Source: Pseudocercospora fijiensis CIRAD86 (Eukaryota; Ascomycota; Dothideomycetes; Mycosphaerellales; Mycosphaerellaceae). From it: a stretch of 64,000 nt of DNA. Location: NCBI RefSeq assembly GCF_000340215.1, contig NW_006921534.1:3047014-3111013 (forward strand). Reading direction: 5' to 3'. The translations under genes and the position numbers were made by a program. The notes beneath the pieces were generated by a model that worked only from the letters and a program-made list of their open reading frames with translations, was not told the DNA's origin and searched no databases. Below are positions 1 to 11,015 of this stretch, piece by piece (the first letter of the stretch is position 1; the number at the start of each line of letters is the position of its first letter).

Positions 1-1
1 T

Positions 2-2884
2 GCACCGCAACTTACTGGAGATGTTAGCAGGCAACTCGCAGAGTCTGCAAACCTCTCGAGTAGCGAGCCGCCGGTGGTGACACTCGTGCCATCCACAGCA
101 TTCAATTTCGATTTCACTCAGGAGTCTTTCATCGACATCATTCAGCGCAGGCTTTACTATTACGCGACTCTATCTGATCATACACCTCTGCCTTCGTGGC
201 TGAAGTTCGATAGCGAACGGCTCACGTTTTCCGGCATTGCACCAGACTTGAGTGCCTTTCCACAATCGTGGGACATCAATTTGATCGCTTCTGATGTGGC
301 TGGATTTTCAGGAACGTATGCCTCCTTCACTATTGCGATAGGTACGCAACAGCTGGTGTTTGTACCAGAAGAGCAGGAAGTCAATATAACCGCCGGCGAC
401 AAGGTCAACATCACAGTGCTTCAGAATGAGTTGTTCAGCAGCAATGTCAACATCAGCCCAGCGGATCTGAAAGATGCGGAAGCTGAAATACCTGCCTGGC
501 TGCATTTTAACGCTTCCACGCTGGCCATCACTGGAACAGCACCGGTGGACTTTTCAAGCGCAAATATCAGCGTCACAGCCACGGACAAGCAGGGAAACAT
601 GGCAACTGCGATCATCAATTTGACAGCAGGCAATGCCTCTCTTTTCGAGGGTCAGATTGGCACTCTTTCCGCTGCAGCAGGGGAATCGTTCACCTACCAC
701 TTCGACGACTCTCTGTTCAGCCGGGACGATCTCGAGCTCGCAGTTTCGTTGCCAGCTTCGGCCGACTGGTTGAAGTATAACAAAGATACCCGAGCTCTCG
801 AGGGTGATGTGCCTTCAAGTACGCAAGCTTCCACCATCAAGGTAACATTGACGGCGAAGCTGCCTGACGATAAAGAAAGCCAAACACAGACTTTCACCAT
901 TGATGTCAAGGCCGTCTCTGTGACTACGAGCACAGCTTCGAATCCAACACAAACGAGTTCGTCTACTGCGATGCCTACATCCAAGCTTGCTTCTGAAGCT
1001 CGTCCTAGGCGTGGCTTAAGCGGCGGCGTCATTGCAGCAATCGTTATCCTGACTGTGGCAGCATCTGCTTTGCTACTTTTTGCAATCATGTGGTGCGTAC
1101 GTCGAAGACGTCGGAATATTTCCTATGTCAGCCGGTCACCAAGGCCATCTAAGGAAACTATTTCACGCCCGATACCACCTCCCTCGGACAGCGCTATTGA
1201 GGTTCCAATAGATACACATCGCGATGTCGAAAAGGGCCATGGTGCAAGCGAGGATGTTCCACCTTCAGTGCCTCCGAAGGAGAATGATCCGCCGCCACAA
1301 ATCACTTTGAACTTTGCCCCGAATCCCGCGAGACCAAAGTCGAGATGGCTCAAAAGAATCTCGCGGGTAAGCCAAGCTTCAAGCCTAGGAGTTGGCGAAG
1401 ATGCAATCAGGGCGGACCAGAACATACCTGAATGGGGACACGCCAGTGTCGCGCTACACACACCGCATGATAGCTTTTCTGTGCCTGCAGAATTGGCGCG
1501 AGTCTCTAGGCAATCTAGCCAAGGTAGCCCCTCCAAGAAGAGAAGTGTGAGTCCTCTCAAGAGGCTGAGTCTTGGTCTCGGTATACACAGCGGCGGCGTA
1601 GCTCGTCATTCTTCCAGACGAACGACAGGCAAACATGGTCGTGCAAGAAGCAGTTTCGGTGCGCTGTCAACAACGCGGGAAGCTAGTAGCATGGTCTCTT
1701 TGGGCACTTGTGGCACGAGTGTTCTAGGCCAAGAGACAAGACCATCCGACTTTCCTCAGCCACCACAATCACTTCATTCGGCGAGTCATTCGGTCCCAAC
1801 CCTGGGGACGATGACGGCTCTGTCAGCGAATCCTAATAGAAAAAGCATCCGCCTCGTAGCACGGAGCGACAGCATCAAAGACGACAGACCCATAGATCTG
1901 AAACGGCAAAGTTTCATTCGAAATCGAGCAAGCACGAACATCCAGTCGCCTCTGTTCACTCACGGGAGTCGCGCCAGCTCGAACAACACGCGTCAGACAG
2001 GTGAAGTCTCGGCAAAGAACAGCACAGCTGGGTCGGCAAGACGAGGGAGGAGAGGGAAGAGCATGCTCACAATGTACTCTGAGTCGTCTTCGGTAGAGCC
2101 GCAGCATCATCATCTGGACTCACCTCATCGAGACTCCAGACGTTTCAGTCAGAAGATAAGGACTGCGTTCCGGCCGAACTTCCCACGCGCAGTGACCAAG
2201 TCTACACTTTACGATGAGGCTGGGGGAGCGAGTCGTGCGAGTAGAGCGATTACAGACTCGTCCGGAGACTGGACCAGTGACAGCTTGAACAGCCAAGACT
2301 GGATTACCGAGCTGTCCAAACCGCGACAGGAGCGAACGTTTGTGCTGCCAGGAGAAGCCTCTCCGACGCCGCCACCGCCTTCTGCACCTCCCACGTCGAG
2401 ACAGCAGTCTAGACAGGCCACGCCAGATGTTGAAGGTGCAGCCGTACCAAATAGCGCAGCGGAAAGGCTGAAGCAACGCGCGCTGAAGAAGCAATTACGC
2501 GAGCGCTCATCTTCACCGCTGAGTCAAAATGTCCAAGTCATCAATCGATCTTCGCCCTCAGTAATAAGGAAGATGCCGAGCACTCGACGTAATCGGCTCA
2601 GCGAGCCACTGTCTTTGGTCAGCGCTGATAGCATGCATAAAGGCAGACCTCGAATGGGCAATGCTCGACGACCAGTGAGTGTAGAAGAAGTGCAGAGGCT
2701 GAGTAGCATGCGAGCCGAGCATGACGCTGCCACTACAGCTGGCAGCGAGCGAGATCCGTGCTGGTTGACCGAGGAAAGCGATGGTGAGGATATTAGAGGT
2801 GCTGGACTGATTCCGCCCCTTGGTGGAAGTGCAAGCAAAGGCAATACCATGAGAAGTGATCTGAGCGGTCCGGCATTTCTGTAA
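2..2884 (+). CDS. axl2: Axl2-like cadherin-fold membrane protein (5' partial)
   Basis: The frame is open from the first bases of the window, so the start and signal peptide lie outside; 960 residues are visible. The first ~300 residues contain three repeats of the dystroglycan/cadherin-like type seen in yeast Axl2, each with a W-L-x-F/Y-(N/D) signature (PSWLKFDSERL, PAWLHFNASTL, ADWLKYNKDTR). A Ser/Thr-rich stalk follows, then one membrane helix at visible residues ~341-365 ending in RRRRR, and a long basic, Ser/Arg-rich cytoplasmic tail of ~590 residues. Axl2 family proteins mark axial bud or septation sites with septins and Bud4 at the plasma membrane; here that role is inferred from family and architecture. 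No intron is needed in the visible part. The next gene starts 265 bp downstream on the same strand. Confidence 0.78.
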   Translation, partial: APQLTGDVSRQLAESANLSSSEPPVVTLVPSTAFNFDFTQESFIDIIQRRLYYYATLSDHTPLPSWLKFDSERLTFSGIAPDLSAFPQSWDINLIASDVAGFSGTYASFTIAIGTQQLVFVPEEQEVNITAGDKVNITVLQNELFSSNVNISPADLKDAEAEIPAWLHFNASTLAITGTAPVDFSSANISVTATDKQGNMATAIINLTAGNASLFEGQIGTLSAAAGESFTYHFDDSLFSRDDLELAVSLPASADWLKYNKDTRALEGDVPSSTQASTIKVTLTAKLPDDKESQTQTFTIDVKAVSVTTSTASNPTQTSSSTAMPTSKLASEARPRRGLSGGVIAAIVILTVAASALLLFAIMWCVRRRRRNISYVSRSPRPSKETISRPIPPPSDSAIEVPIDTHRDVEKGHGASEDVPPSVPPKENDPPPQITLNFAPNPARPKSRWLKRISRVSQASSLGVGEDAIRADQNIPEWGHASVALHTPHDSFSVPAELARVSRQSSQGSPSKKRSVSPLKRLSLGLGIHSGGVARHSSRRTTGKHGRARSSFGALSTTREASSMVSLGTCGTSVLGQETRPSDFPQPPQSLHSASHSVPTLGTMTALSANPNRKSIRLVARSDSIKDDRPIDLKRQSFIRNRASTNIQSPLFTHGSRASSNNTRQTGEVSAKNSTAGSARRGRRGKSMLTMYSESSSVEPQHHHLDSPHRDSRRFSQKIRTAFRPNFPRAVTKSTLYDEAGGASRASRAITDSSGDWTSDSLNSQDWITELSKPRQERTFVLPGEASPTPPPPSAPPTSRQQSRQATPDVEGAAVPNSAAERLKQRALKKQLRERSSSPLSQNVQVINRSSPSVIRKMPSTRRNRLSEPLSLVSADSMHKGRPRMGNARRPVSVEEVQRLSSMRAEHDAATTAGSERDPCWLTEESDGEDIRGAGLIPPLGGSASKGNTMRSDLSGPAFL

Positions 2885-3110
2885 TGTAATGAGATCGACG
2901 AGAAATCCAAAGAAAATGAAGTCCAATCTTGTCACCTTACGTCCATGAAACACGGGAGCTATGACCACCTGTCCCTCTCGGCAAGCCGAACCTAAACACC
3001 TTTCTTTCACATGTGACGCACCTTCACCTTGACCTTACCTTCCAACTTTCTCTTTGAGTATCAACACACAACAAACCCTCACGATGCCCATTTCCCCCCC
3101 TCTCCCATAA

Positions 3111-3128
3111 CACACACACACACACACC
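3111..3128 (+). repeat. CA microsatellite in 5' leader
   Basis: About nine CA dinucleotides just upstream of the ATG at 3149. They are probably in the 5' untranslated leader of the small membrane protein gene. Length is likely polymorphic. Confidence 0.8.
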
Positions 3129-3148
3129 ACCTACCAAAAGAAAAAAGG

Positions 3149-3721
3149 ATGTCAACCCGCAGCGCGGCAACCCGCCTCCGCAAAACCTTCCAATACCCCT
3201 CCTCAGACTCCTCCTCCTCAGAGCTCGACGAAGAACACCAAGAGAAACTGATTTCCGACCTCCAAACCTCCGACACCGCAAAGAACAATCTCTACCGAAA
3301 AATCTTCCTAGCCTTACCTCTCCTCGCCCTCCTCTTCTCCCTCACAACAACCTTCGCCTCAGCATCCAGCGCCCGCGCCAGACTTTTGTCCCTGCTGAGC
3401 GCAACGAGTCTGGCATGTTCGGGATACATATTGCATTACATGCCGATTGAGAAGCCAGCGAGGAGGGGAAAGATACCGCAGTATCAGATCGAGGCTGCGA
3501 AGGGGCCTGTGGAGAGGTATTTGCCGTGGTTGAATGGGGCTCTCGTTGCGGTGTTGGGACTTGCGGCGGCTTTGAGTTATCGGAAGGGGAATTTGGAAGA
3601 TGCCGGGAGGGAGATTCTGCCTGCGATAATATTTGGGGTGACAATTTTTGTGAGGGAGCAGCTCGCGCCGCTGGATTTGGAGGAGCTGCAGAAGGCGAGG
3701 TATGAGTTGAAAGGAGCTTGA
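3149..3721 (+). CDS. Small multi-spanning membrane protein, uncharacterised
   Basis: A single-exon frame of 190 residues. I chose the ATG at 3149 because upstream in-frame sequence is low-complexity leader (a CA run) and the protein then begins MSTRSAATRLRKTF. The N-terminus (residues 1-45) is Ser/Asp/Glu-rich and probably cytosolic. Hydrophobic segments lie at about 52-70, 77-98, 125-145 and 157-174, giving about four helices, and the last ~15 residues are charged (LEELQKARYELKGA). This looks like a small conserved fungal ER or organelle membrane protein, but I do not recognise the family and assign no function. Third positions shift from C-rich in the first half to G-rich in the second. The stop codon lies 252 bp from the convergent stop of the Pho81 homologue. 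Confidence 0.7.
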   Translation: MSTRSAATRLRKTFQYPSSDSSSSELDEEHQEKLISDLQTSDTAKNNLYRKIFLALPLLALLFSLTTTFASASSARARLLSLLSATSLACSGYILHYMPIEKPARRGKIPQYQIEAAKGPVERYLPWLNGALVAVLGLAAALSYRKGNLEDAGREILPAIIFGVTIFVREQLAPLDLEELQKARYELKGA

Positions 3722-3973
3722 AGAGGAACACGACTTTTCTGGTTTTCTCATCATACTCGACATGTCTATCTTGATTAGGCGCAGCTCTCTGCCGCATTGA
3801 TCTGCGAAGACATGACAAATGCCTCTTCCGTGGATGCTGCAAATTGGTATCTCGAACTGCCACCCCACCACCCCGCCACAAACGCCTCGCTCAGATGGCC
3901 TCCCATGATCATGCATCATCATTATCAACAACGCGTAGTCCCCTCGTGATGAGGGCAATCGGCATCTCTCCAA

Positions 3974-6900
3974 TTACTGTTCAACTGTGTCTCTGAATCT
4001 CAAGACAGCATTGCTGCTGAGCAAACCATCAACGCCCTTAGCTAGGCCTAGGACGGTTGGGCGTTGGCGCACTGGGTCGCGGCTGTAGTCCGCTATCAGC
4101 ACGAGGCCGGCCTCCTTGACCGACGATACGAGTGCTGGTACAAGCTCTAGCAACCTGCTGGTACAGATGAGGCCCATGAAGTTGTTGCTTTGTGCAATCC
4201 GGACGGATTCCTTGATGCTCATGTCTGTGCGACCGCAATTTGAGACCATCGAAGGGTTGGTGGGGCGTAGGCCGTTCGTGACCGAAGAGTCGACGCCGAG
4301 CTCGTTGCACAGAAGTACAGGATCTAGTTGCAGAGTTAGTAGGCGTCTGCGCGATAATAGGCAAATTTCATCTTACAATTTGGTTGTTTCCAGTTCAAGG
4401 CAATGCAGACCTCTGGATTGTAGCTGCTGAAGACAAAGTTTCTTTGTGGACCATCATTCGATTCTCTCAGTGCCCGTGCATGGTCGAACACGACTTTGAG
4501 GATGCTTTCCACTACCAGATTGATGCTCTGCGTGGGGCCAAGCTGCAACGCTTCCTCTTCCTGGCGGGTCGGGTAGCAGACGTGGAGTTCGAGATGCAAA
4601 TCAGCCGGCAGAAGTGCCAGAGCATCTGCGAGAGATGCGTAGCTTCGCGCGACCTGGAGCTGTGCAGCCGCCAGGTTGTCGCGATCAATACCGGAGCCAA
4701 CAAGACCTTGGATGACGCCACAACCGCGATCAGCTGCCAAGCCGGCTTCCTCAAATTCTTTAGAAGTCAGTCGGCTAACAAGGTCGTTTCGGCTGCTAGG
4801 TAGGGCCCAGTCATTGTATAGAACAGGAACACCATCACTGGTGACTTGTACGAAGAGCCGAATGAAGTCGCCGCTCAAGCTGCTTCCTGTGATCAAGTTG
4901 CTTGGATGATCCTCGAATTGGCTCGTAGCTTTCCAGTACGTCGCGAAATGCGTGATCTCCAGCGGAACACCATGGAAGGGCGTGACAACTTGATACCGGA
5001 AACTCACACGACCGATTGCTCGTAGTCGAGGATCGAAGAGCTCGAGATGCCAAATGCCAGAGCTGCTGGTTCTACCTTTGAAGACGCGACTTGACGCTGC
5101 GGCACGAGCGATGACCTTGCTGCCAAATGTCGGGAAAATGTCGAAGTCTATGCTGAAAGCGTCAAGATTCTCGATCTGAAAGGAGACGTTCTTGAGGTCG
5201 TCTTGTACAGGCAGAGGAAGGTTTCGAGGTATAAGGTCAGAAGACTTCGATGTGATGGTAAGCCGCGCCGCGGGGTATTTGCTGTCGCCATAGAACTCGA
5301 TCGCATCGCCATCGATATCTCCAAAGGATAGCTGAATGAATGTCTTAGTGGTGTCCAGGAAGTTATGCCCGTAGCGCCTGAGTGGGATAATCGGAGGAGG
5401 AAGGCTAAGATCTGGGATGTTCTCGGGGTCCGATATTGACAGTGCTGGTGTGCCACCAGTCAGAGGTGGTGGAGGCTCTCCAGGTATCGCTTGAAATTCC
5501 ATAGGGTCTCGAGCAGTCGCATTCACTGCACCCGACTGTGCAAGCAGCTGCATGCAGTCTAGTCTGCCTTCCCATGCAGCATAGTACATCGCAGACAGAT
5601 CCTTCTCGTCGAGGACTGCAGGGTTGACGTGAAACTCAAGCAGTTGTCTGACGGTATGGAGGTGGCCTTCCGAAGCTGCATGGAAGATGGGAGTCCATTG
5701 GTATAGCTTGTCTGGCTGGTCCATGTCTACTCCGTAGTCTTTCAACATGCTTAATATTCGATCATCTCGGCCAAAGCGTGCGACGAGATGCTGCGGAAAG
5801 AGACCTTCAGCGTCCGGCAATATCTGTGGTCGAAATCGTATGATCTGCTCGATGATTGGAACCGAGCCGTACTGACAGGCAAGGTTCAGAGGGATGTGAT
5901 CGGTGCTGCCAGTGGGATTCACAAAAGCTCCGAACTGAAGCATCTCCTGCACACTGCCAGGCTGCGAATGCACAATTCCGTAAATCAACGGCGAAAAGTT
6001 GTCCAGATCTTTGAAGTCGACTGTGTCAGGTGCAGCATCGACCAACATCTTGATCATATCCACCCTTCCGTGCATACAAGCATAGTGCAACGGTATCCTG
6101 CCATAGACATCTGGCGATCGGATATTGGCACCTTTCGCGAGGGCTGCGATCAACACGCTAATCTTGCCACTGGCTGCTGCCTCATGTATGCAATTGCGCT
6201 CATTGATGGGATCGCAGTAGTTGAAGTCCACGAGATCTGTCGAGTACAGAACGTCTTGAGCTGCAGCGGCCGCGGTATTTACGGTGTTCAGGAATACGCG
6301 ACTGATTCGCTCTTTAGCCTCGTCATTGGTAGTGATTCGAGAGGACCATTCGCGGACCAGCCCCACATTGCCGGCGTTGATCGCTTGTATGACTTGGCTT
6401 TCAATCTCTTCATCTTGCGCAACAGGCTGCTGTCTGCTTTCGAGCTCTGGAGCGGGTGAATACTGCAGCTTTTCGCCCTCCGCCCAAGCTTGCAGCTCAA
6501 GCAAGCCGGTCGTCGCCTGATCTGACAACTCGCTGATGACATCGCGATTGAAACAGGGCTGAACATCGACCGCTCTCGATAGGTACAGCTCTTTTGTGCG
6601 AGACTACAATGTGGTCAGTACTGACAAATGAAGACGGAGATATCGGGTCAGAAGCACCTTTGACGTTTTGTCCCACTGCTATAAGTTAGCTCAACGCAAA
6701 TCAATGTTAAGAATTACAAGCACCTTCTTCAAGATCTTTGAAAATGCAGTTTGATTGACCTCCACGAACTGCTGGAGCTTGTCCAAATCACTGCTGAAAA
6801 GACGGAAGCCCTCATCTAGCGTGACATAGCTGGAAGATAATTTGGAGGCTGTTGTTGCTCGTGATTGAAGGCCTCTCTTCTTGTCTTGTAATGTTCGGAG

Positions 6901-7352
6901 GCGCAATTTGAGCTATGATAGTGTTAGAGCGCGGCACTGGAACACGCGCAGCGTGGTACTGACTTCGGCTTCTTTCTGTAGGTAGAAAGTGTTGACCTTC
7001 TCCAATTCTCTTTCCAGACGAAAGAAGAACGTGGCCTTGTTCGCTTGCAGTGAAGCTTGAGAGTCCTGAAGTGGCTCGCCGTTCGGACCTTGCTGTAGTG
7101 CATGGAGAACTGGCGTTGCGCTCAGCTTTTTGATGAGCTACCATGGCGTATCAACATGAAGCTCTTGTCGAACAATATCGATGTGATCACCTTCTTCAAA
7201 GCCTTGTAGTCTACGAAGCTGGCTGCATACTCGGGTATGTCGAGCTGTCGCTTCTGGATATGCTTTCCGAACTTCCTACCACCCGCCGCCCATCAGCATA
7301 CACCTCACGCCTCTTCCCCCGCCACTTCCGATGGTATGTTGCAGACGTACAT
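3974..7352 (-). CDS. pho81: Pho81/NUC-2-type phosphate sensor: SPX, ankyrin repeats, degenerate GDPD
   Basis: Seven exons on the minus strand: 7352-7351, 7275-7191, 7137-6964, 6912-6724, 6675-6658, 6603-4377 and 4323-3974, giving 1014 residues. Every junction was placed where frame and family consensus agree. The spliced N-terminus reads MKFGKHIQKRQLDIPEYAAS, a classic SPX start. SPX covers about residues 1-185 and contains the Lys-rich KILKKWDKTSKS helix that binds inositol pyrophosphates in this fold. About five or six ankyrin repeats follow (e.g. GRIPLHYACMHGRVDM), then a C2-like stretch and a C-terminal GDPD-like domain with the TYWKATSQ and SSLSGDFIRLF blocks typical of Pho81/NUC-2. In yeast and Neurospora this protein inhibits the Pho85-type CDK on phosphate starvation. 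The GDPD part lacks normal catalytic residues (VPVLYND where enzymes have a His), which fits a regulator rather than an enzyme. The start codon is divided by the first intron. Confidence 0.93.
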
Positions 7353-7894
7353 GGTTGCTCGGGGGTTGTAGCGGCCGAGGATGCGCGTGTGTGGGTGAAT
7401 GAAGGAGTAGGTCGGGAGCTACTCAAGGACGCATTCTGTATCCTGCTTGCTGGCGGCTGGCTTGCTCGTGCAGCTCAGCCGATGATCATGACCGCGAGTC
7501 ACTGCAGCGTTCTCTCAAAGGTGCAGCGTGCTCTGCTTTGGTGACGGGAAGTTGGTGGTGGTAGACAGCAGATTCGTCGCAAAAGCTCTCGTGCGGTAGT
7601 TCTACCCGTCACATGCGAGGCAGACCCCACTGAGCGAATATCATGACAAACTCCTGCTCACATTTGCGCTGGGCCTGTCCGCCACAGCAAAGTTCACTTC
7701 ACGCAACAACCATCGAGCACCGCTCCGCTAGCACCACACGCAGAAGCGGGCGTTGACGATCGAATGGCGGCGGCAAAGACATGCACGTGCACGTACTAGA
7801 CAGATACCGCCACCGCCTCTGCAAGGTGTCTGTATATTAGCAACTCGCGCTGATTGGCTCGACCCACTTTTACCCCTGTCCCACCCCTAACCTC
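7353..7894. other. pho81 upstream region
   Basis: About 540 bp between the pho81 start and the first transposon relic. It must hold the pho81 promoter and 5' leader. It has ordinary base composition, with CA and TG common, so RIP did not spread into it. An AGCAACTCG / CGAGTTGCT inverted pair lies at about 7839-7847 and 7894-7902. I see no gene. Confidence 0.6.
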
Positions 7895-7910
7895 GAGTTG
7901 CTAGCAACTC
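7895..7910. repeat. 16-bp perfect palindrome, left edge of MULE relic
   Basis: GAGTTGCTAGCAACTC, identical to its own reverse complement. The same 16-mer recurs at the right edge (11018-11033), so it is at once a direct and an inverted repeat. Confidence 0.85.
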
Positions 7911-7999
7911 CCCTAATGAATTTGGTTGAAATATACTTCAAATTCCAAAGGGCTTTAGGAATATAGTAATTTCTACTAAGGTTGCTAGCGATAACTTAA

Positions 8000-10975
8000 T
8001 AAAACTAAAGTTAATATATAGTATAGCCGTTACGCTAAATTCGAGGTATATCTACTTGCTCTTACCCTTATTGTCTATTGCCGCTATATCTACCGCTACT
8101 ATATCTACTACCGCTGCCGCTACTAAAGGTCCTACTATTAAACACTTATTACTGTTCTTCTAATAGAAATCGGCGGTCTCTAATAAAGGTAGACACTTCC
8201 TTGTAGCTTAGTTATAGTGTATCGATTAGCGACTATTGTAGTATGTGTTATCGGAGGTTTAATAGCTATAGCGTAGGTATATAAGCGGCGATTATTAGGT
8301 AACGAAGACTACTTAGTATAGTAGGCATATATAGAAGTCGCTATTAGTAAAGGACGTAGCGCATAACGTCTGTTAGGCTGCCGTCGTTTAGAGAAGGTAT
8401 ATTATATCGATAGGTGCCGTCGCCTATAGTATATATATTCTAAAGTACCGAGTTAGTAACCTACGTAGGTTTAAATAGCGACGGCGGAGGTTGCTAAAAG
8501 GAAGGCGAAGGAGGTTAGTAACTATATCTATACTAATTAGTATAGAGACTAGTCGCTATATACTCTAGTGCGCGTTAAGTGCCCTCGCCTAGCGCGAATA
8601 AGTCCCTTACCTATTACGGTTGTTATACTTAGTAAGGTTGTTATTACTAGTAGTAGTAGTAGTAGATTAATAGTAAGGCGCCTACGCCTATATCGACCTA
8701 CGCCTATTAAATAGCAAATAATGTGCTATCGTCGTATTACTATTAATATTGCTAGAGCTGTTATAATAGCTCTGCCGCTACTAATAGGCGCATATATTTA
8801 GTATAATACTACTTAGTAATATCGTCTCGATAGGTTAATAATAGATGCGCCGGCACTACTATTTCTACCTTCTTAACTTTCTAATAATAGTCGTAAGTAA
8901 TGTTCTCGATAAGGCTGCGAATTAGTAGGTAACGGTCCTTTAATATAGTACTAGTAATAGCGTTAACTTCCTCGGCCTTATCGTCTTCGTATAGGTTATT
9001 ATCGTCTACGAGCTACTCGCTATAAGTCTTCGGCGAGTTAATATCGCTATTAAAGCTATTAGGGTTAAAGAAACAGTTAATATAGCAATCTACCTGTCTA
9101 GCCGTTATACTATCGCCTAATATCTCTCGATTATACTAAATATGCCGATACGGTTAGTACTACTACTTCTAGAAGAAGCACTAGCATATATCGGGGAGTT
9201 AGTTATCGAGTTGTAGTTAATATCGTATCTAATTTAGAAGCCCGGTATAAGCGCGCTTCTAAGCGAGTCGATATTGCTTAGTAATAGCGGTTTAAAGATA
9301 GTATAGCAACTCGCAGAAGCGCTTACTACTACTATTTAATCTAGTAAATATAGGAAGTAGGTTATCCTTTGCCGCCTCCTTCTTCGTATTGTTATACTAT
9401 CTCTTATTAATCTCTAGTATATATATAAGGGTACCGGCGAGCGAGAAGTTAGCCTTAATCGACTTAGTATTGCTCTTAAAATCGGCGTAGTATGCCTCGA
9501 CTAGACTAGTTATATATACCTAAGTAACGACGGTTAGCAATTATGCTTAGAAGAGGAGGTTATAGTAGTTATAGTAGTCTTATACGTATTAATAAGGGGT
9601 TGCTCCTCCGTTCCTTAACCGTCTATATCTAGGCGTACTTAGCGGACTATTCTCGTAACAAATACGAGTATAACTCGTCGTTCTTGCCGTCCGGTAGAGC
9701 GTTAATAGCCTATTATATTCTAACCTTAACCTCCTTATTAGTCTCTGCATATAACGACACCTAAACTAGCTTCTTATAGACCGCCTTATATCGACTTTTA
9801 AGTGGAAATTTGCGGCGAATAGTCTATAGTAAGTGCCGTATACAAAGATAGGTCCTAACTAGTAGAAATATCTCTTAGATTGCTATCTGTTCTAAAGCCG
9901 AGTTATTAGTAATAGTGTATTATAATAACTAACTACTAGGTTTACTATAGTTAGCCTAAGAAGCTAGATAATGTAGTGCCTGCGTATAGACCTAACTATG
10001 CTTGCTTTTAAGCAATGCGTATGCTACTAGACGCTAGCGTATATTGTCGTTAGAAATAAGGATATTAAACAACTTCTAGTCTATTTAGTTAACTTCGTGC
10101 GTATCGTCTAGCAGTATTAATTTGCTATACTTCTTTAGTAGCTTAATGCCTTCTTCTATAGCCTATACGAAGCCTCTCCTAATACTATCCTTTATTAAGA
10201 CACTAAATAATTAATAATACAATCTATACTCTTTTGCTACCGCTATAATACTCTATAATTAAAGCTTAGGATCGTCTCGTTCGGCCGGCATCGTAAACCG
10301 CTTGTCTTAGTTGTAATAGGGCGACTTCTTAGCGGCATTATATAGTAAACCGATATCGAGATAAGAGACACCGAGATTAGGTCTATATTAGCTATTAATA
10401 GCGTCGTACGTCCGCCTCGCTTATAGCAAGTAGTCTATTTGCTTCTTAACCTTATCTTTAACTAGTTAATAGACCTTGCGGCTATTAAGAAGGTCGAGAT
10501 TATAGGTATATATATTAGCGGTTATATAACGACGAATACTAACCTTTCTAGTAGGCTCGTTCTAGCGGTATTCTACTATTATAACAAAGCTAATAGAGCA
10601 CTCCTCTTCTAGCGGTTTAAAGGCTCTTCTATCCTTAATACCTACTGCTTCTCGATTTAGCTTATTACGGCGCTGCCTTTCTATATAATAGTAGTATACC
10701 TTCTTATAGTATATACTATCCGTACTAGGCTTGCCTAGCTTCTTAGTAGACCTCCTAGTATATTAATTGCTATATAGGCTCTATATTAATTTCTAGCCTT
10801 CCGTATCGGTGTTAATGTCTTCTATAAGGTTAAAAACTCGATAGCGAAGCTGTTTAAGGTTACTAATACTGCTAGGCGTAGATAGGTCTATATTAGTAAC
10901 GTTATGCAATATAGGGGATATAGAATAGGAAATATAGAAGGAATTTGGGAACAGCAGAGATGGTGGCAATGCCAA
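8000..10975 (-). pseudogene. RIP-killed MULE transposase
   Basis: The minus-strand frame reads ISNLKQLRYRVFNLIEDINT near 10900-10830 and is then broken by dozens of TAG/TAA stops. Over the ~1.2 kb I read closely no frameshift is needed, so damage is by transition rather than by indel. The DDE-region signature blocks described for the element lie at about 10100-9700. It cannot encode a functional transposase. The limits given are those of the recognisable ghost frame, not true start and stop codons. Confidence 0.65.
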
Positions 10976-11015
10976 GATTACGATTTGTATTGGGTTTAGC
11001 GGGGCTTGGTATGGT

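Noticed and set aside
694..1560. Long antisense frames of 130-145 codons under the Axl2-like gene
   Set aside because: They lie wholly inside a well-supported coding region on the other strand and have no motif; they are shadows of biased codon use.
7900..10950. CRISPR-like or tandem-array structure
   Set aside because: The repetitive look comes from low dinucleotide diversity after RIP; no regularly spaced repeat unit exists, and CRISPR is not expected in a fungal nucleus.
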